Assembly: GCF_029168335.1 (NCBI RefSeq)
Contig: NZ_JARGYC010000018.1
Location: 1-64,000 of the forward strand
Direction: 5' to 3'
Length of the DNA: 64,000 bases
From: Psychromarinibacter sediminicola
GTDB lineage: Bacteria > Pseudomonadota > Alphaproteobacteria > Rhodobacterales > Rhodobacteraceae
Part shown: positions 37,365-45,981 of the stretch, piece after piece
How positions within the stretch are numbered: position 1 is the first letter of the stretch
Layout of the letters: each line of letters opens with the position of its first letter
Notes under the pieces: model-generated
What the model saw: only the letters and a program-made list of their open reading frames with translations
What the model was told of the DNA's origin: nothing
Databases searched by the model: none
Program-made: the position numbers and the translations under genes

Positions 37365-38588
37365 TCAGGCCGACATCATCGCCTGGGCTTCGAAGGTCCG
37401 CAGCACCGGGCGCGCCGGGGCGCCGAAGGCATCCACGTCCTGCTCGAGATGCGGGAAGATCTGGAACAGCTCTTCCAGCGTCGCCTGGTCCAGGGTCGAG
37501 AGCCCGAAGTCGCCCGGATGGAAGCTTTCCGATTCCACCCCGTTCGCATAGACGATCTCGTGCTGCTCGAACATGAAGTGGAAGTATTCCACCTCCTCGG
37601 CCGCGTGATCCACCGTGACCGTGTGATCGTTCACCAGCGCCTTCGCCGGCGCCAGCATCTCGGTCTCGCCGAACAGCGCCTCGCAGCGCCAGTCCTTCAC
37701 CAGCATCCGGTGCTGCGGCGACACGGTCAGGTCGGCCTCGGGCAGGTTCTCGCCCAGCGCGCCGGCCTTGATCGTGATCGGCCGGATCTTGGGGTTCCGC
37801 GCCAGGTCGGCCCGGCCCAGCTTGCGCGAGGCGATCCACTGCAGCGGCTGATAGCCGCTGTCCTTGGTCATCACCATGTCGCCCGGCGTCAGCTCCTCGA
37901 CCCGCTTGAAGCCGCCCTCGACCTCGATCAGCGTGCCGCGGGCGAAACAGATATAGTCGATGGAGATGTTCGTCGTGTCGCCATAGTCGACATGGACGTT
38001 CATCTGGATCGTCTTGGTCTCGCCGTTGCGGTCGATATAGGTGATCTCGTAGTAATCCGGGTTCGACCCGCCGTCGGTTTCCTTCAGCTCATAGCTGCCG
38101 TCGCCGAATTCGCCGCCGTTCTGGTCCCCGGTCTCGCCGCCGCCAAAGACGTTGTTCGCCGAGTAGACGGGCGTGATCGGGTTGCCATGCTCGTCGAGGC
38201 CGGTGAAGGACACGACGTTCGACATGTACAGCTTGTCGATCGTCTGGATGCTGTGCACGCTCAGGCAGAAGTCGCCCTCGAAATGGCTGGCATCGACGGT
38301 GACGGTATCGACGTCGTCGCCCTTCGAGTCCCACTTCAGCTCCACGAACTCGCCGGCGTCGTGGCCGGTGCCGTCGAGATAGACGTTGGTGTCCTTGTCC
38401 ACGTTCTGCTGCATGGTCCGAATCGACTTGTCGTCGAAGGATCCGCCCGGATTGTCGATAAGGACCTGATCGGCGGAATTGATGTCGGCCTCGTAGACGC
38501 CCGAGCCCGAAACCGGATCGCCTTTCGAGTCGCACCAGCCCTTGGAATCCCCACCCCAGTACCAGTGGCCGAAAAGTGAATAAGTCAT
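37365..38588 (-). CDS. Hint-domain (hedgehog/intein-type) protein
   Basis: A 407-residue acidic protein. Residues ~1-215 are Asp/Gly-rich and beta-rich. The Hint domain begins at ICFARGTLIEVEGGFKRVEE, with the nucleophile cysteine of Hint autoprocessing modules, followed by DMVMTKDSGYQPLQWI, SPQHRMLVKDW and HFMFEQHEIVYANG. Such proteins are common in Rhodobacteraceae, often secreted by type I systems; no secretion genes are adjacent here. There is no classical signal peptide. The promoter gap (38589-38722) is notably AT-rich for this genome. Confidence 0.85.
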   Translation of the reverse strand: MTYSLFGHWYWGGDSKGWCDSKGDPVSGSGVYEADINSADQVLIDNPGGSFDDKSIRTMQQNVDKDTNVYLDGTGHDAGEFVELKWDSKGDDVDTVTVDASHFEGDFCLSVHSIQTIDKLYMSNVVSFTGLDEHGNPITPVYSANNVFGGGETGDQNGGEFGDGSYELKETDGGSNPDYYEITYIDRNGETKTIQMNVHVDYGDTTNISIDYICFARGTLIEVEGGFKRVEELTPGDMVMTKDSGYQPLQWIASRKLGRADLARNPKIRPITIKAGALGENLPEADLTVSPQHRMLVKDWRCEALFGETEMLAPAKALVNDHTVTVDHAAEEVEYFHFMFEQHEIVYANGVESESFHPGDFGLSTLDQATLEELFQIFPHLEQDVDAFGAPARPVLRTFEAQAMMSA

Positions 38589-38722
38589 GGCAGCGTTTCC
38601 CCGTTACATATGGAGAAACTTATATGCCGCAGGGTGGCCCCAACAAAGCCAAGATTTCGCCCGATTTCAACGTCAGGGGCTCATTTCCCTCATGAAATCA
38701 AGAATTTGCAGAAATCTTTATC

Positions 38723-39487
38723 TCAATAATCAGTTACCTCCACCAGCGCACGCACCGCGGCCTTGGTTGCTTCCTGATCGTCAATGTCGCGCACGGTTGC
38801 ATATTGTTGCACAACCACGTCCGTCATCGCCTCAATCGATTCGCCGGTGAGCGACGCGAGGCCCCGAATCATGCTGACGAGATCGTATTCCTTGGCGCGA
38901 TAGGCGGCGCCTTCGAAATCGAGTCCTATGGCGCCGTTCTCGTTGAACTTGAAGTTATGCGCGGTGCAGTCGCCCTTGGTCAGCACGTATTCGGTCAGCG
39001 GCACCGACTGCAGCAGGCCGCGCAGGTCGGCGAAGGCGGCGTTGCCCTCCAGTTCCTCGTACTGGCTGAAATGGTCCCAGAGCGTCTCGTCGCGCGGCTG
39101 CGGATCGGCCGAGGCGTGAAAGCCCGCGATCCAGCGCGCCATCATACCCAGCGCCTCCAGCGTCCGGCCTTCGTCCATGAAATGCTTGAACCCGTGGCCC
39201 GGCACCTCGCGCGTGACGATCACGCGCTCGACATCGGCCGAATAGACCATGGTCGGGGTCGGCACCGGCCAGCGCTGGGACAGGATTTCCTTCTCGCGGT
39301 CGTAGCGCAGGTTGGCATCCAGCGCGTTCAGGTCGGCATCGGTGTAGATCTTGGCAAAGAACACCTGCCCGCCGCCGCGCAGCAGCATCGTCATGTTCGA
39401 AGCGGACCGCGCCATCGGTTCCACGTCCAGGTGGTTGATGCCGACGGCCTTGGTGATGTCACCGGCGAGTTCGCGCAAAACGGCCAT
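38723..39487 (-). CDS. APH-like phosphotransferase
   Basis: A 254-residue kinase-like protein. The catalytic loop is LTKGDCTAHNFKF (family HGDxxxxN with Lys in place of His) and the metal block is AIGLDFEGAAYRAKEYD. The lysine in FFAKIYTD is the likely ATP contact. The substrate is unknown. Third-position GC is lower than in its neighbours, notably at the 3' end. It lies upstream of the Hint gene on the same strand but 134 bases away. Confidence 0.75.
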   Translation of the reverse strand: MAVLRELAGDITKAVGINHLDVEPMARSASNMTMLLRGGGQVFFAKIYTDADLNALDANLRYDREKEILSQRWPVPTPTMVYSADVERVIVTREVPGHGFKHFMDEGRTLEALGMMARWIAGFHASADPQPRDETLWDHFSQYEELEGNAAFADLRGLLQSVPLTEYVLTKGDCTAHNFKFNENGAIGLDFEGAAYRAKEYDLVSMIRGLASLTGESIEAMTDVVVQQYATVRDIDDQEATKAAVRALVEVTDY

Positions 39488-39591
39488 GTGGGTCTCCTGC
39501 TCTTGTTATGTCGCGGACCGTGCGCGACGAATGCGGCACGCATATGGCGCCGATGTCGCGAGTGGGCAACGGCCCGGCGCTCGCGCCGCGC

Positions 39592-41925
39592 CTACTTGGC
39601 GTCGGCCGGCGCGGGCGCCGGGCCGCGGCGCCAGTGCCAGATCAGCAGCAGAACGGTCGCGGCCAGGGCGACGCCCCATATCGCTGGCAGCTTGGCGACC
39701 ACGAGCGCGGCGAGCGCCAGCCGGAGAATGGCCTCGACCCGCCCGATACGCCGGGCGTCGAACCGGGCCAGCACGGTGGCCAGCAGGTAAAGCCCGACGG
39801 CCACGCGCAGGGCGATGAGCGCGAGCGTCCCCCAGTGGACCGTGCCGTCCAGCCCCGGCAGATAGCGTTCGCCGCCGCCCGCCGGGTTCAGCTGGGCCGG
39901 CTCGATCAGCAGAAGCTCGGGGTAGAAGGCGAAGACGAAGGGGATGACGAACATCACGATGCCGGCCTTCACGGCGGCGAAACCCGTCGACATCGGGTCG
40001 GCCTTGGTGATCGAGGCCGCGGCGAAGGCGGCCACGGCCACCGGCGGCGTGATGGCCGAGGCCACGGCGAAGTAGAAGATGAACATATGCGCGGTGAAGG
40101 TGGCGATGCCGAGGCCCACCAGCATCGGCCCCATCAGCAGCGCCACGTTGATATAGGCCGGCACGGTCGGCATCCCCATGCCAAGGATGATCGCCATGAC
40201 CATCGTCGCGCCGAGCGCGGCGAACAGGAACAGCCCGCTTTCCCCGATCAGGCCGCCGGAGCCGCGCAGCCAAGAGATGATGTCGACGGCGATATAGTTC
40301 GACAGCCCCGTGAGGTTCAGACAGAAGTCGATGACCGACACCGCCAGGAACATCAGATAGAGCGTGCTGACGAGGATGCCCGCCTCGGCCAGCGCCGCGA
40401 CGATCTTGCCGGGCTGCCGGCGGATCTCCCGGTCGAGGAAGAACAGCACGATCAGCAACGCGGTCGCCCACCAGCCGGCCGAGCCCGCGTCGCCCGCCGA
40501 ATTCTGGATCAGCTGCAGCAGCCAGGGCAGGTTCTCCGCCCGGCAGCCGGTGTCGGTGACGATCTGCGTCACGCCCCAGAGCCCGGCGAGGGGGCCGCAG
40601 CCGATCGCCTCCTTGGGGGTCAAGAGCAGGATCAGGATCAGCAGGATCGGCGCGAAGATCATCAGCAGGTGGATCTTGTCCTCGCGCGTCAGGCGCATGT
40701 CTTCGGTGGCCTCGCCCACGGCTTCGATCCCCTGCTTGCGCGCCTGGAAGACGACGGTGAGGAACAGACAGCCGAAATAGGCGACGGCGGGAATGGCGGC
40801 GGCGATAATGACCTCGCGGTAGGGCACGACGGTCATGGCCGACAGCACGAAGGCGGCGACCCCCATGACCGGCGGCATGATCTGTCCGCCGGAGGACGCG
40901 GCGGCCTCGATCCCGCCGGCGAAACGCCGGTGAAAGCCGCGTTTCAGCATCATCGGGATGGTCAGCACGCCGGTCGAGAGCACGTTGACGACCGGCCCGC
41001 CGGAGATCGTGCCGAACATCGCCGAGGACACGATGGCGGCATGCGCCGGGCCGCCGCGCAGGCGCCGGGTCCACAGGAACGCCACCTTGATCAGCGAGCG
41101 CCCCCCGGCGGAGACGCCGAACAGCGAGCCGAGCACGATATAGGGAAAGACCGTGTTCAGCAGGATGCCCATGAACCGGCCCAGGAGCCCCTGGCCGTTG
41201 TTGACAAGGATATCCTCGACATTCGGGCGCCCGTCGATCAGCCGGCGCGGTTCGCCGCCGAGCTTGGTGACGAGGTACTTGTTCATGTCCTCGGCGCCCT
41301 GGAAGTACCACACCAGCACGGTCAGCAGCGTGTAGGCGGCGATCACGATGGCGACCATGACCAGCGACAGGCCCCAGACGCGGATGTTGTAGCCGAGAAA
41401 GACCGCGACCGCGGCGGCAATCATCGGGAAGATCCACAAGCCCAGCGTGTTGATGCAGGACGGGTCGTCGACGGTAGTGGGCGCGGGCAGGCCCATCATC
41501 TCGGCGAACTCGATCTCTTCGCGCAGCGACTTCTCGATCAGCGCGGCGCGTTCCCCGGTGATGCGGTCCACCAGGCAGACGGCGTCGATCTCGATCAGGT
41601 AGCCCAGCGCGACGAGCGTGGCCATGGCGACGAGTGCGGCGTCCATGAACAGGCCGAAGCCGCGTTTCGCCGGGGCGGCATCGCGGAACTGGCGGGCGAA
41701 GGAGTGCTCCATCGCCACGACCGTCATCATGACGACGAAGACCAGCGGGAACAGGTATTCGTAGGGGAAGCGGCGGATCGAGACGTTAGGGCCGAAGGCC
41801 GCCGTCACCGCGTCGTCCAGGCCCGGGATCGCCGGCAGCGTGTTGAGCATGCCGATGACCACCAGGATCAGGCCGAGCACGCGGGCCAGCGTCCGGAACA
41901 GGTCGCGCGTCTGGGTCTCCGTCAT
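39592..41925 (-). CDS. TRAP transporter fused 4TM/12TM permease
   Basis: A 777-residue permease in which the small (DctQ-like) and large (DctM-like) TRAP subunits are joined, the form that works with TAXI binding proteins. Many hydrophobic helices are visible, and the DctM core motifs SSAMFGTISGGPVVNVLSTG, EAAASSGGQIMPPVMG and ILGMGMPTVPAYINVALL are intact. Transport is ion-driven. It follows the TAXI protein gene by 56 bases and belongs to the sulfatase cluster. The substrate is unknown, perhaps a sulfated or phosphorylated organic acid. Confidence 0.93.
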   Translation of the reverse strand: MTETQTRDLFRTLARVLGLILVVIGMLNTLPAIPGLDDAVTAAFGPNVSIRRFPYEYLFPLVFVVMMTVVAMEHSFARQFRDAAPAKRGFGLFMDAALVAMATLVALGYLIEIDAVCLVDRITGERAALIEKSLREEIEFAEMMGLPAPTTVDDPSCINTLGLWIFPMIAAAVAVFLGYNIRVWGLSLVMVAIVIAAYTLLTVLVWYFQGAEDMNKYLVTKLGGEPRRLIDGRPNVEDILVNNGQGLLGRFMGILLNTVFPYIVLGSLFGVSAGGRSLIKVAFLWTRRLRGGPAHAAIVSSAMFGTISGGPVVNVLSTGVLTIPMMLKRGFHRRFAGGIEAAASSGGQIMPPVMGVAAFVLSAMTVVPYREVIIAAAIPAVAYFGCLFLTVVFQARKQGIEAVGEATEDMRLTREDKIHLLMIFAPILLILILLLTPKEAIGCGPLAGLWGVTQIVTDTGCRAENLPWLLQLIQNSAGDAGSAGWWATALLIVLFFLDREIRRQPGKIVAALAEAGILVSTLYLMFLAVSVIDFCLNLTGLSNYIAVDIISWLRGSGGLIGESGLFLFAALGATMVMAIILGMGMPTVPAYINVALLMGPMLVGLGIATFTAHMFIFYFAVASAITPPVAVAAFAAASITKADPMSTGFAAVKAGIVMFVIPFVFAFYPELLLIEPAQLNPAGGGERYLPGLDGTVHWGTLALIALRVAVGLYLLATVLARFDARRIGRVEAILRLALAALVVAKLPAIWGVALAATVLLLIWHWRRGPAPAPADAK

Positions 41926-41981
41926 GGATGCCTCCCCGGGGGATGGGCCGGGCGCATGCGGCGCCCGGCCGGGTCAAGCGG

Positions 41982-43040
41982 TCAGGACGCTTCGGGCTTG
42001 GCGCAGTCGGGCACGTCGTAGCCCGCTTCCTCCCACGCGGCGACGGCGCCGGCGTGGTATTTCAGCGGGTTGACGCCGCAGAAGCCGCTGAGCTTCGGAT
42101 CCAGGACGCCGACGCCGATATTGCCGGCATAGGGCGTCTTGCTCTTCAGCTCTTCCATCGACTCGATATAGGCCGTCGTCAGCGCCTTGGCCCTGTCGAA
42201 GGGCATGTCCTTGTGGACGAGGTCGGCGAAGGCGGTGCCCAGCCCGCGGAACGTCGCGTCCTCGGAGATCAGGCGCACGCCGTCGGAATAGCCCATATCC
42301 TCCCACGCGACGACGATCGGCACGTTGCCGGGCGCGTTGAACAGGCGCTGATAGGCGTCGCCCTCGAACACGTCCTTGGGCGTCGAGACGATGACGACGT
42401 CACCGGCGGCCTGCATCGTGGTCACGCGGGACGACGGGAAGGTGAGCGGCACGACGAAGGCGTCCATCGAGCCGTCGACCAGCAGCGTGGCGAGCTGCGC
42501 CCAGTTGGACTGGTGCCCGGTATAGTCCTCGCCGTCGGCGAAGCCGGTGACGCCGGCGATGGCCTGCCGCGCGTTGACCAGCGCCGCGCCGCGGGGCGGG
42601 CCGTTCCAGACGTTCTTGCCCTCGAGGTCCTCCCAGCTGTCGATGCCCTCGCTTTCCAGCGCGATCAGCCCGAAGGCGCCGGCGTTGTAGGGGTAGAGCG
42701 CGCGGACGTTGGAGGCGAGCTCGGCCCCGCGCTCCTCGCCGATCGACGAGAACGGGCCGCGCCCGGCGTTCAGCAGGAACGGCAGGATCAGCGGCATCGC
42801 CGTGATGTCGGTCTTGCCCTCGGCCACGTTGACCAGCGAGTTGGTCAGGGTCTGGCCTTCCTGCACCTGCAGGTTGGCGATTCCGTTCGCGCTGGCGATT
42901 TCGGCCAGGTGCAGGATCGAGACGTGCGGGCTGTTGCCCGGGCTGGAGGTCTCGGCGGTCAGGTTCGCCTGGGCGAGCGCGCCCGTGGCGGCGACGGCCG
43001 CGATGCAGGTTGCGGCCAGTCCTTGCAGAATGGGTTTCAT
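41982..43040 (-). CDS. TAXI family TRAP substrate-binding protein
   Basis: A 352-residue periplasmic receptor with a signal peptide (cleavage after ATGALA, ~residue 23). The TAXI pattern shows in QEGQTLTNSLVNVAEGKTDI, LYPYNAGAFGLIAL and DLEGKNVWNGPPRGAAL. It delivers ligand to the fused permease encoded next. No ligand-determining residues can be read with confidence. Confidence 0.92.
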   Translation of the reverse strand: MKPILQGLAATCIAAVAATGALAQANLTAETSSPGNSPHVSILHLAEIASANGIANLQVQEGQTLTNSLVNVAEGKTDITAMPLILPFLLNAGRGPFSSIGEERGAELASNVRALYPYNAGAFGLIALESEGIDSWEDLEGKNVWNGPPRGAALVNARQAIAGVTGFADGEDYTGHQSNWAQLATLLVDGSMDAFVVPLTFPSSRVTTMQAAGDVVIVSTPKDVFEGDAYQRLFNAPGNVPIVVAWEDMGYSDGVRLISEDATFRGLGTAFADLVHKDMPFDRAKALTTAYIESMEELKSKTPYAGNIGVGVLDPKLSGFCGVNPLKYHAGAVAAWEEAGYDVPDCAKPEAS

Positions 43041-43095
43041 GTGGTCCTCCCTTTGGGTTTGCCTTGCGGCCCGCCCTCCCCGACGGGCCGTTCCG

Positions 43096-44775
43096 TCAGC
43101 CTTGCGGCCCTTGCTTCATGTCCGGGGCCTTGCGCCCACGATAATGCACCGTGAGCTCCAGTGGTATGTCGTTTTCGTCATAGACCCCGATGACGACGCC
43201 GCGCTTGCGGGTCTTGGTGCGCATCTCCTTGAGCTGCGCTTCGGTCCGCGTGGTGCGCTGCGACGGGCGGCGCGCCCAGCGGAACAGCTTGTCGTACATC
43301 GCCTCGATCACCTCGGCATATTCTTCGCGGTCGCCCAGGTCGGTCAGTTCCTGCGGATCGTTCTCCAGGTCGAACAGGATCGGCCGGAACCCGCCCTCGG
43401 CATGCACCAGCTTCCACCGCTTGTCGGCGACCATGAACAGCACCGCCTCGCGCACGCCGAGGCCCAGCTTGTCGGCCAAGGGCGTGGCGGAATAGTCGTA
43501 TTCGCAGATGACGCTGTCGCGCGGCATCTCGGTCGCCTGCCCGCGCGGGATCGGCAGCAGCGAGTGGCCTTCGAGGATATGCCCCGGCACCTCTCCGCCC
43601 GCGACCTCGACGAAGGTCGGCGCAAGGTCGATGCATTCCACCAGCGCGTCCGAGACGGTGCCGCGCGTCGCGTCCGCCTCGGGCGAGGGGTCGTAGACGA
43701 TCAGCGGCACCTTGGTCGAGGTGTCGTGGAAGAACTGCTTCTCCCCCATCCAGTGATCGCCCAGGAAATCGCCGTGGTCGGAGGTCAGCACGATCATCGT
43801 GTCCTCCATCCGCCCGGTCTCCTCCAGCCAGTCGAACAGGCGGCCCATCTGGTCGTCGCACTGCTTGATCAGGCCCATATAGGCCGGGATCACCGCCTCG
43901 CGCACCTTGTCGGAGGAAAACGCCGCGCCGACCGGGCTTTCCATCATGCCCTTCAGCACGGGGTGGGCGGTGTCGTATTCCGCCTGGCTGCGGATCGGGG
44001 GCTGGATGTGTTCCGGCCCGTACATGTCGTGGTAGGGTTCGGGCACGATATAGGGCCAGTGCGGCTTGATATAGGAGAGGTGGCAGCACCAGGGGCCGTC
44101 GTGGCTCTCGATGAACTCCATGCCGCGCGTGGTCATGTAGGGGGTTTCGCTGTCGCGGTCGAGGATGTTGGCGGCCTCGTTCGAGTATTTCAGGAACCAG
44201 CCCGACAGGACGTTGCCCTCGGCATCGACGCCGGAATTGGCGAAGTCGTGCCAGGGGTTTTCCGAGTCGTAACCGCGTGCCTTGAGATAGTTGGTGTAGT
44301 TGTGCGGGTTGTTCAGGCCGCCTTCGGAATAGCTGCCCTCCGGCCCCACGGCGACCATGCCGTCGTCACGCTCCCACACGTCGAAGCCGCATTCGGCCAC
44401 GCGGGCGCCGATCTTGCTGTCGGGGTCGAGGCCGAGGCGGGCCATGCCGTCTTCGTCGGCTTCCATGTGGGTCTTGCCGACAAGCCAGCAGTCCATGCCG
44501 GCCTCGCGCAGGTGGTCGCCCATGGTCTTCTCGCCGACCTTGAGCGGAATGAAGTTCCAGCTGGCGCCGTGGCTGTGGACATAGCGGCCGGTATAGGTGG
44601 ACATGCGCGACGAGCCGCAGATCGGCGACTGGATGTAGGCGCGGTCGAACCGCACGCCCATCGCGGCCAGCCGGTCGATATGCGGCGTGTGTAGGTGCTT
44701 GTGACCGTAGCAGCTGAGATAGTCCCAGCGCAGCTGGTCGAACATGATGAACAGGATATTCTTGGGCTTGGCCAT
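43096..44775 (-). CDS. Sulfatase / alkaline-phosphatase-superfamily hydrolase
   Basis: A 559-residue hydrolase of the type I sulfatase fold. It starts MAKPKNILFIMFDQLRWDYL with the metal-binding DQ; PICGSSRMSTYTGRY carries Cys in a CxSxR arrangement that can be converted to formylglycine, and LTSDHGDFLGDHWMGEK supplies the other metal ligands. Related enzymes include sulfatases and phosphonate monoester hydrolases. There is no signal peptide, so it acts in the cytoplasm on a substrate imported by the TRAP system encoded downstream. It is first in the operon after the LysR gene. Confidence 0.87.
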   Translation of the reverse strand: MAKPKNILFIMFDQLRWDYLSCYGHKHLHTPHIDRLAAMGVRFDRAYIQSPICGSSRMSTYTGRYVHSHGASWNFIPLKVGEKTMGDHLREAGMDCWLVGKTHMEADEDGMARLGLDPDSKIGARVAECGFDVWERDDGMVAVGPEGSYSEGGLNNPHNYTNYLKARGYDSENPWHDFANSGVDAEGNVLSGWFLKYSNEAANILDRDSETPYMTTRGMEFIESHDGPWCCHLSYIKPHWPYIVPEPYHDMYGPEHIQPPIRSQAEYDTAHPVLKGMMESPVGAAFSSDKVREAVIPAYMGLIKQCDDQMGRLFDWLEETGRMEDTMIVLTSDHGDFLGDHWMGEKQFFHDTSTKVPLIVYDPSPEADATRGTVSDALVECIDLAPTFVEVAGGEVPGHILEGHSLLPIPRGQATEMPRDSVICEYDYSATPLADKLGLGVREAVLFMVADKRWKLVHAEGGFRPILFDLENDPQELTDLGDREEYAEVIEAMYDKLFRWARRPSQRTTRTEAQLKEMRTKTRKRGVVIGVYDENDIPLELTVHYRGRKAPDMKQGPQG

Positions 44776-44886
44776 ACGTGTCGTGCCGGCGCCGCCTGAC
44801 ACGGCCGCCGGTATCCTCCTCCCCTTTTCGCTGCCCGGCACCGTAACCGGCGGGTCCGGCACTGGGAAATAGTCATTTCGCCCGCA

Positions 44887-44906
44887 TCATAACGCGATCG
44901 CTATGA
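44887..44906. promoter_or_regulatory. Dyad TCATA-N10-TATGA before the sulfatase operon
   Basis: A 20-bp dyad with perfect 5-bp outer arms and additional inner CG pairs overlaps the end of the LysR gene, 112 bases before the sulfatase start. It is a candidate LysR operator by position and size. Confidence 0.45.
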
Positions 44907-45818
44907 CAGACCGAGCGCCTTCACCTCGTCGCGGATCGTCTGGACCATCAGCTGCGCGGGTGCCGAAAGCTGTTGGTCGGCCAGCGAGGTGATGCCGACC
45001 GCGCCCATCAGCTGCGGCGCGCCGAAGTCCAGCGCGGCGACGCGGCCCAGCTCCATCTCGCGCCGGAAGCCGCCCAGCGGCAGGCAGACGATGGCGTCGG
45101 TGGTCTGCAGGTAGTTGCGCGCGAACTCGAAGGACACGGTCTCGATCAGGTTGCTGAACCGGCTGATCCCCTGGCCGATGACGAAGCGGTCGATCTCATC
45201 GCGGATGATGGTGTTGGTGGACGGGATGACCACCGAGTAGCGGTCGATATCGCTGATGTCGATGTCCGGCGTCCCGATCAGCGGATGCCCGGCCCGCACG
45301 AAGAAGGCCAGCGGCTCGCTGTAGAGATGCTCGAAGTTGAGGCCCGCCATCCTCTCGGGCGACTGCAGCCGCCCGAAGGCAAAGTCGATCATCCCGTCGC
45401 GCAGCCGGTCGGCGGATCGGCCGCTGGCGACGGTGTCGAGTTCGACGTCGATCTCGGGGTAGAGCGCCTTGAACCGGCGCACCGCCCCCGGCATCACCAC
45501 GCGCACCACGTTGGGCATGGCGAAGACCACGACCTTCTCGGCGCGAAGCTGGCCGCGCATCGTGTCGATGCCGCGGTCGACCTGCCCGAGCCCCGCGCTG
45601 ACATAGGAGAACAGGGTGCGCCCGGCCTCGTTCAGCTCCAGCCCGGTGGCCGTGCGCTCGAACAGGGTGGCGCCCATCTCCTCCTCGAACTCCCGCAGGC
45701 TGCGCGAGACCGAGGGCTGCACCGTGCCCAGCGCGTCCGCCGCGCGGGTGGCCGAGCCGAGGCGGGCGACGGCGAGGAAGCAGCGCAGGTGGCGCATGCG
45801 AATGCGGCTGGAACTCAT
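44901..45818 (-). CDS. LysR family regulator, PcaQ-like
   Basis: A 305-residue LysR protein: MSSSRIRMRHLRCFLAVARL then GSATRAADALGTVQPSVSRSLRE as the DNA-binding helix-turn-helix. The RHLRCFLAVA opening resembles PcaQ/GbpR-type regulators. It lies directly upstream of the sulfatase-TAXI-TRAP genes on the same strand and probably controls them, with the substrate or hydrolysis product as effector. The start at 45818 is the conserved one. Confidence 0.9.
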   Translation of the reverse strand: MSSSRIRMRHLRCFLAVARLGSATRAADALGTVQPSVSRSLREFEEEMGATLFERTATGLELNEAGRTLFSYVSAGLGQVDRGIDTMRGQLRAEKVVVFAMPNVVRVVMPGAVRRFKALYPEIDVELDTVASGRSADRLRDGMIDFAFGRLQSPERMAGLNFEHLYSEPLAFFVRAGHPLIGTPDIDISDIDRYSVVIPSTNTIIRDEIDRFVIGQGISRFSNLIETVSFEFARNYLQTTDAIVCLPLGGFRREMELGRVAALDFGAPQLMGAVGITSLADQQLSAPAQLMVQTIRDEVKALGLS

Positions 45819-45896
45819 GACGCCATTATCCGCGGACCGGGGGCGGAGGCAAAGGGCTGTGGGCAACTTTGTGGACAGAGACCGCCGCGCGGCGAG

Positions 45897-45915
45897 TGTC
45901 ACAAAAGCTTCGCCG
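45897..45915 (+). promoter_or_regulatory. TGTCACAAAA-type site upstream of phoA
   Basis: TGTCACAAAAGCTTCGCCG lies 67-85 bases before the phosphatase start. It has one good PhoB half-site (TGTCAC) with an A-tract. A closely similar sequence is at 47482. A full second half-site is lacking. Confidence 0.35.
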
Positions 45916-45981
45916 GCCTTTTACAGCATCCACACACCGGGGGCCGATGGAGCAGGCCGGAACCAACCAGGGGAGCTTCCG

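Noticed and set aside
36253-39487. The two APH-like genes as antibiotic resistance determinants
   Set aside because: Catalytic motifs show only the kinase fold; no specific aminoglycoside-modifying signature is seen and the context is not a resistance island.
39508-42021. Plus-strand open frame of 837 codons
   Set aside because: Antisense of the TRAP permease; composition (His, Asp, Arg, Gly) reflects reading complementary hydrophobic codons.
45955-45980. GGAAC-N16-CGAT as an EcfG promoter for phoA
   Set aside because: The -10 element is CGAT, not CGTT, and it overlaps the start codon region, leaving no leader.
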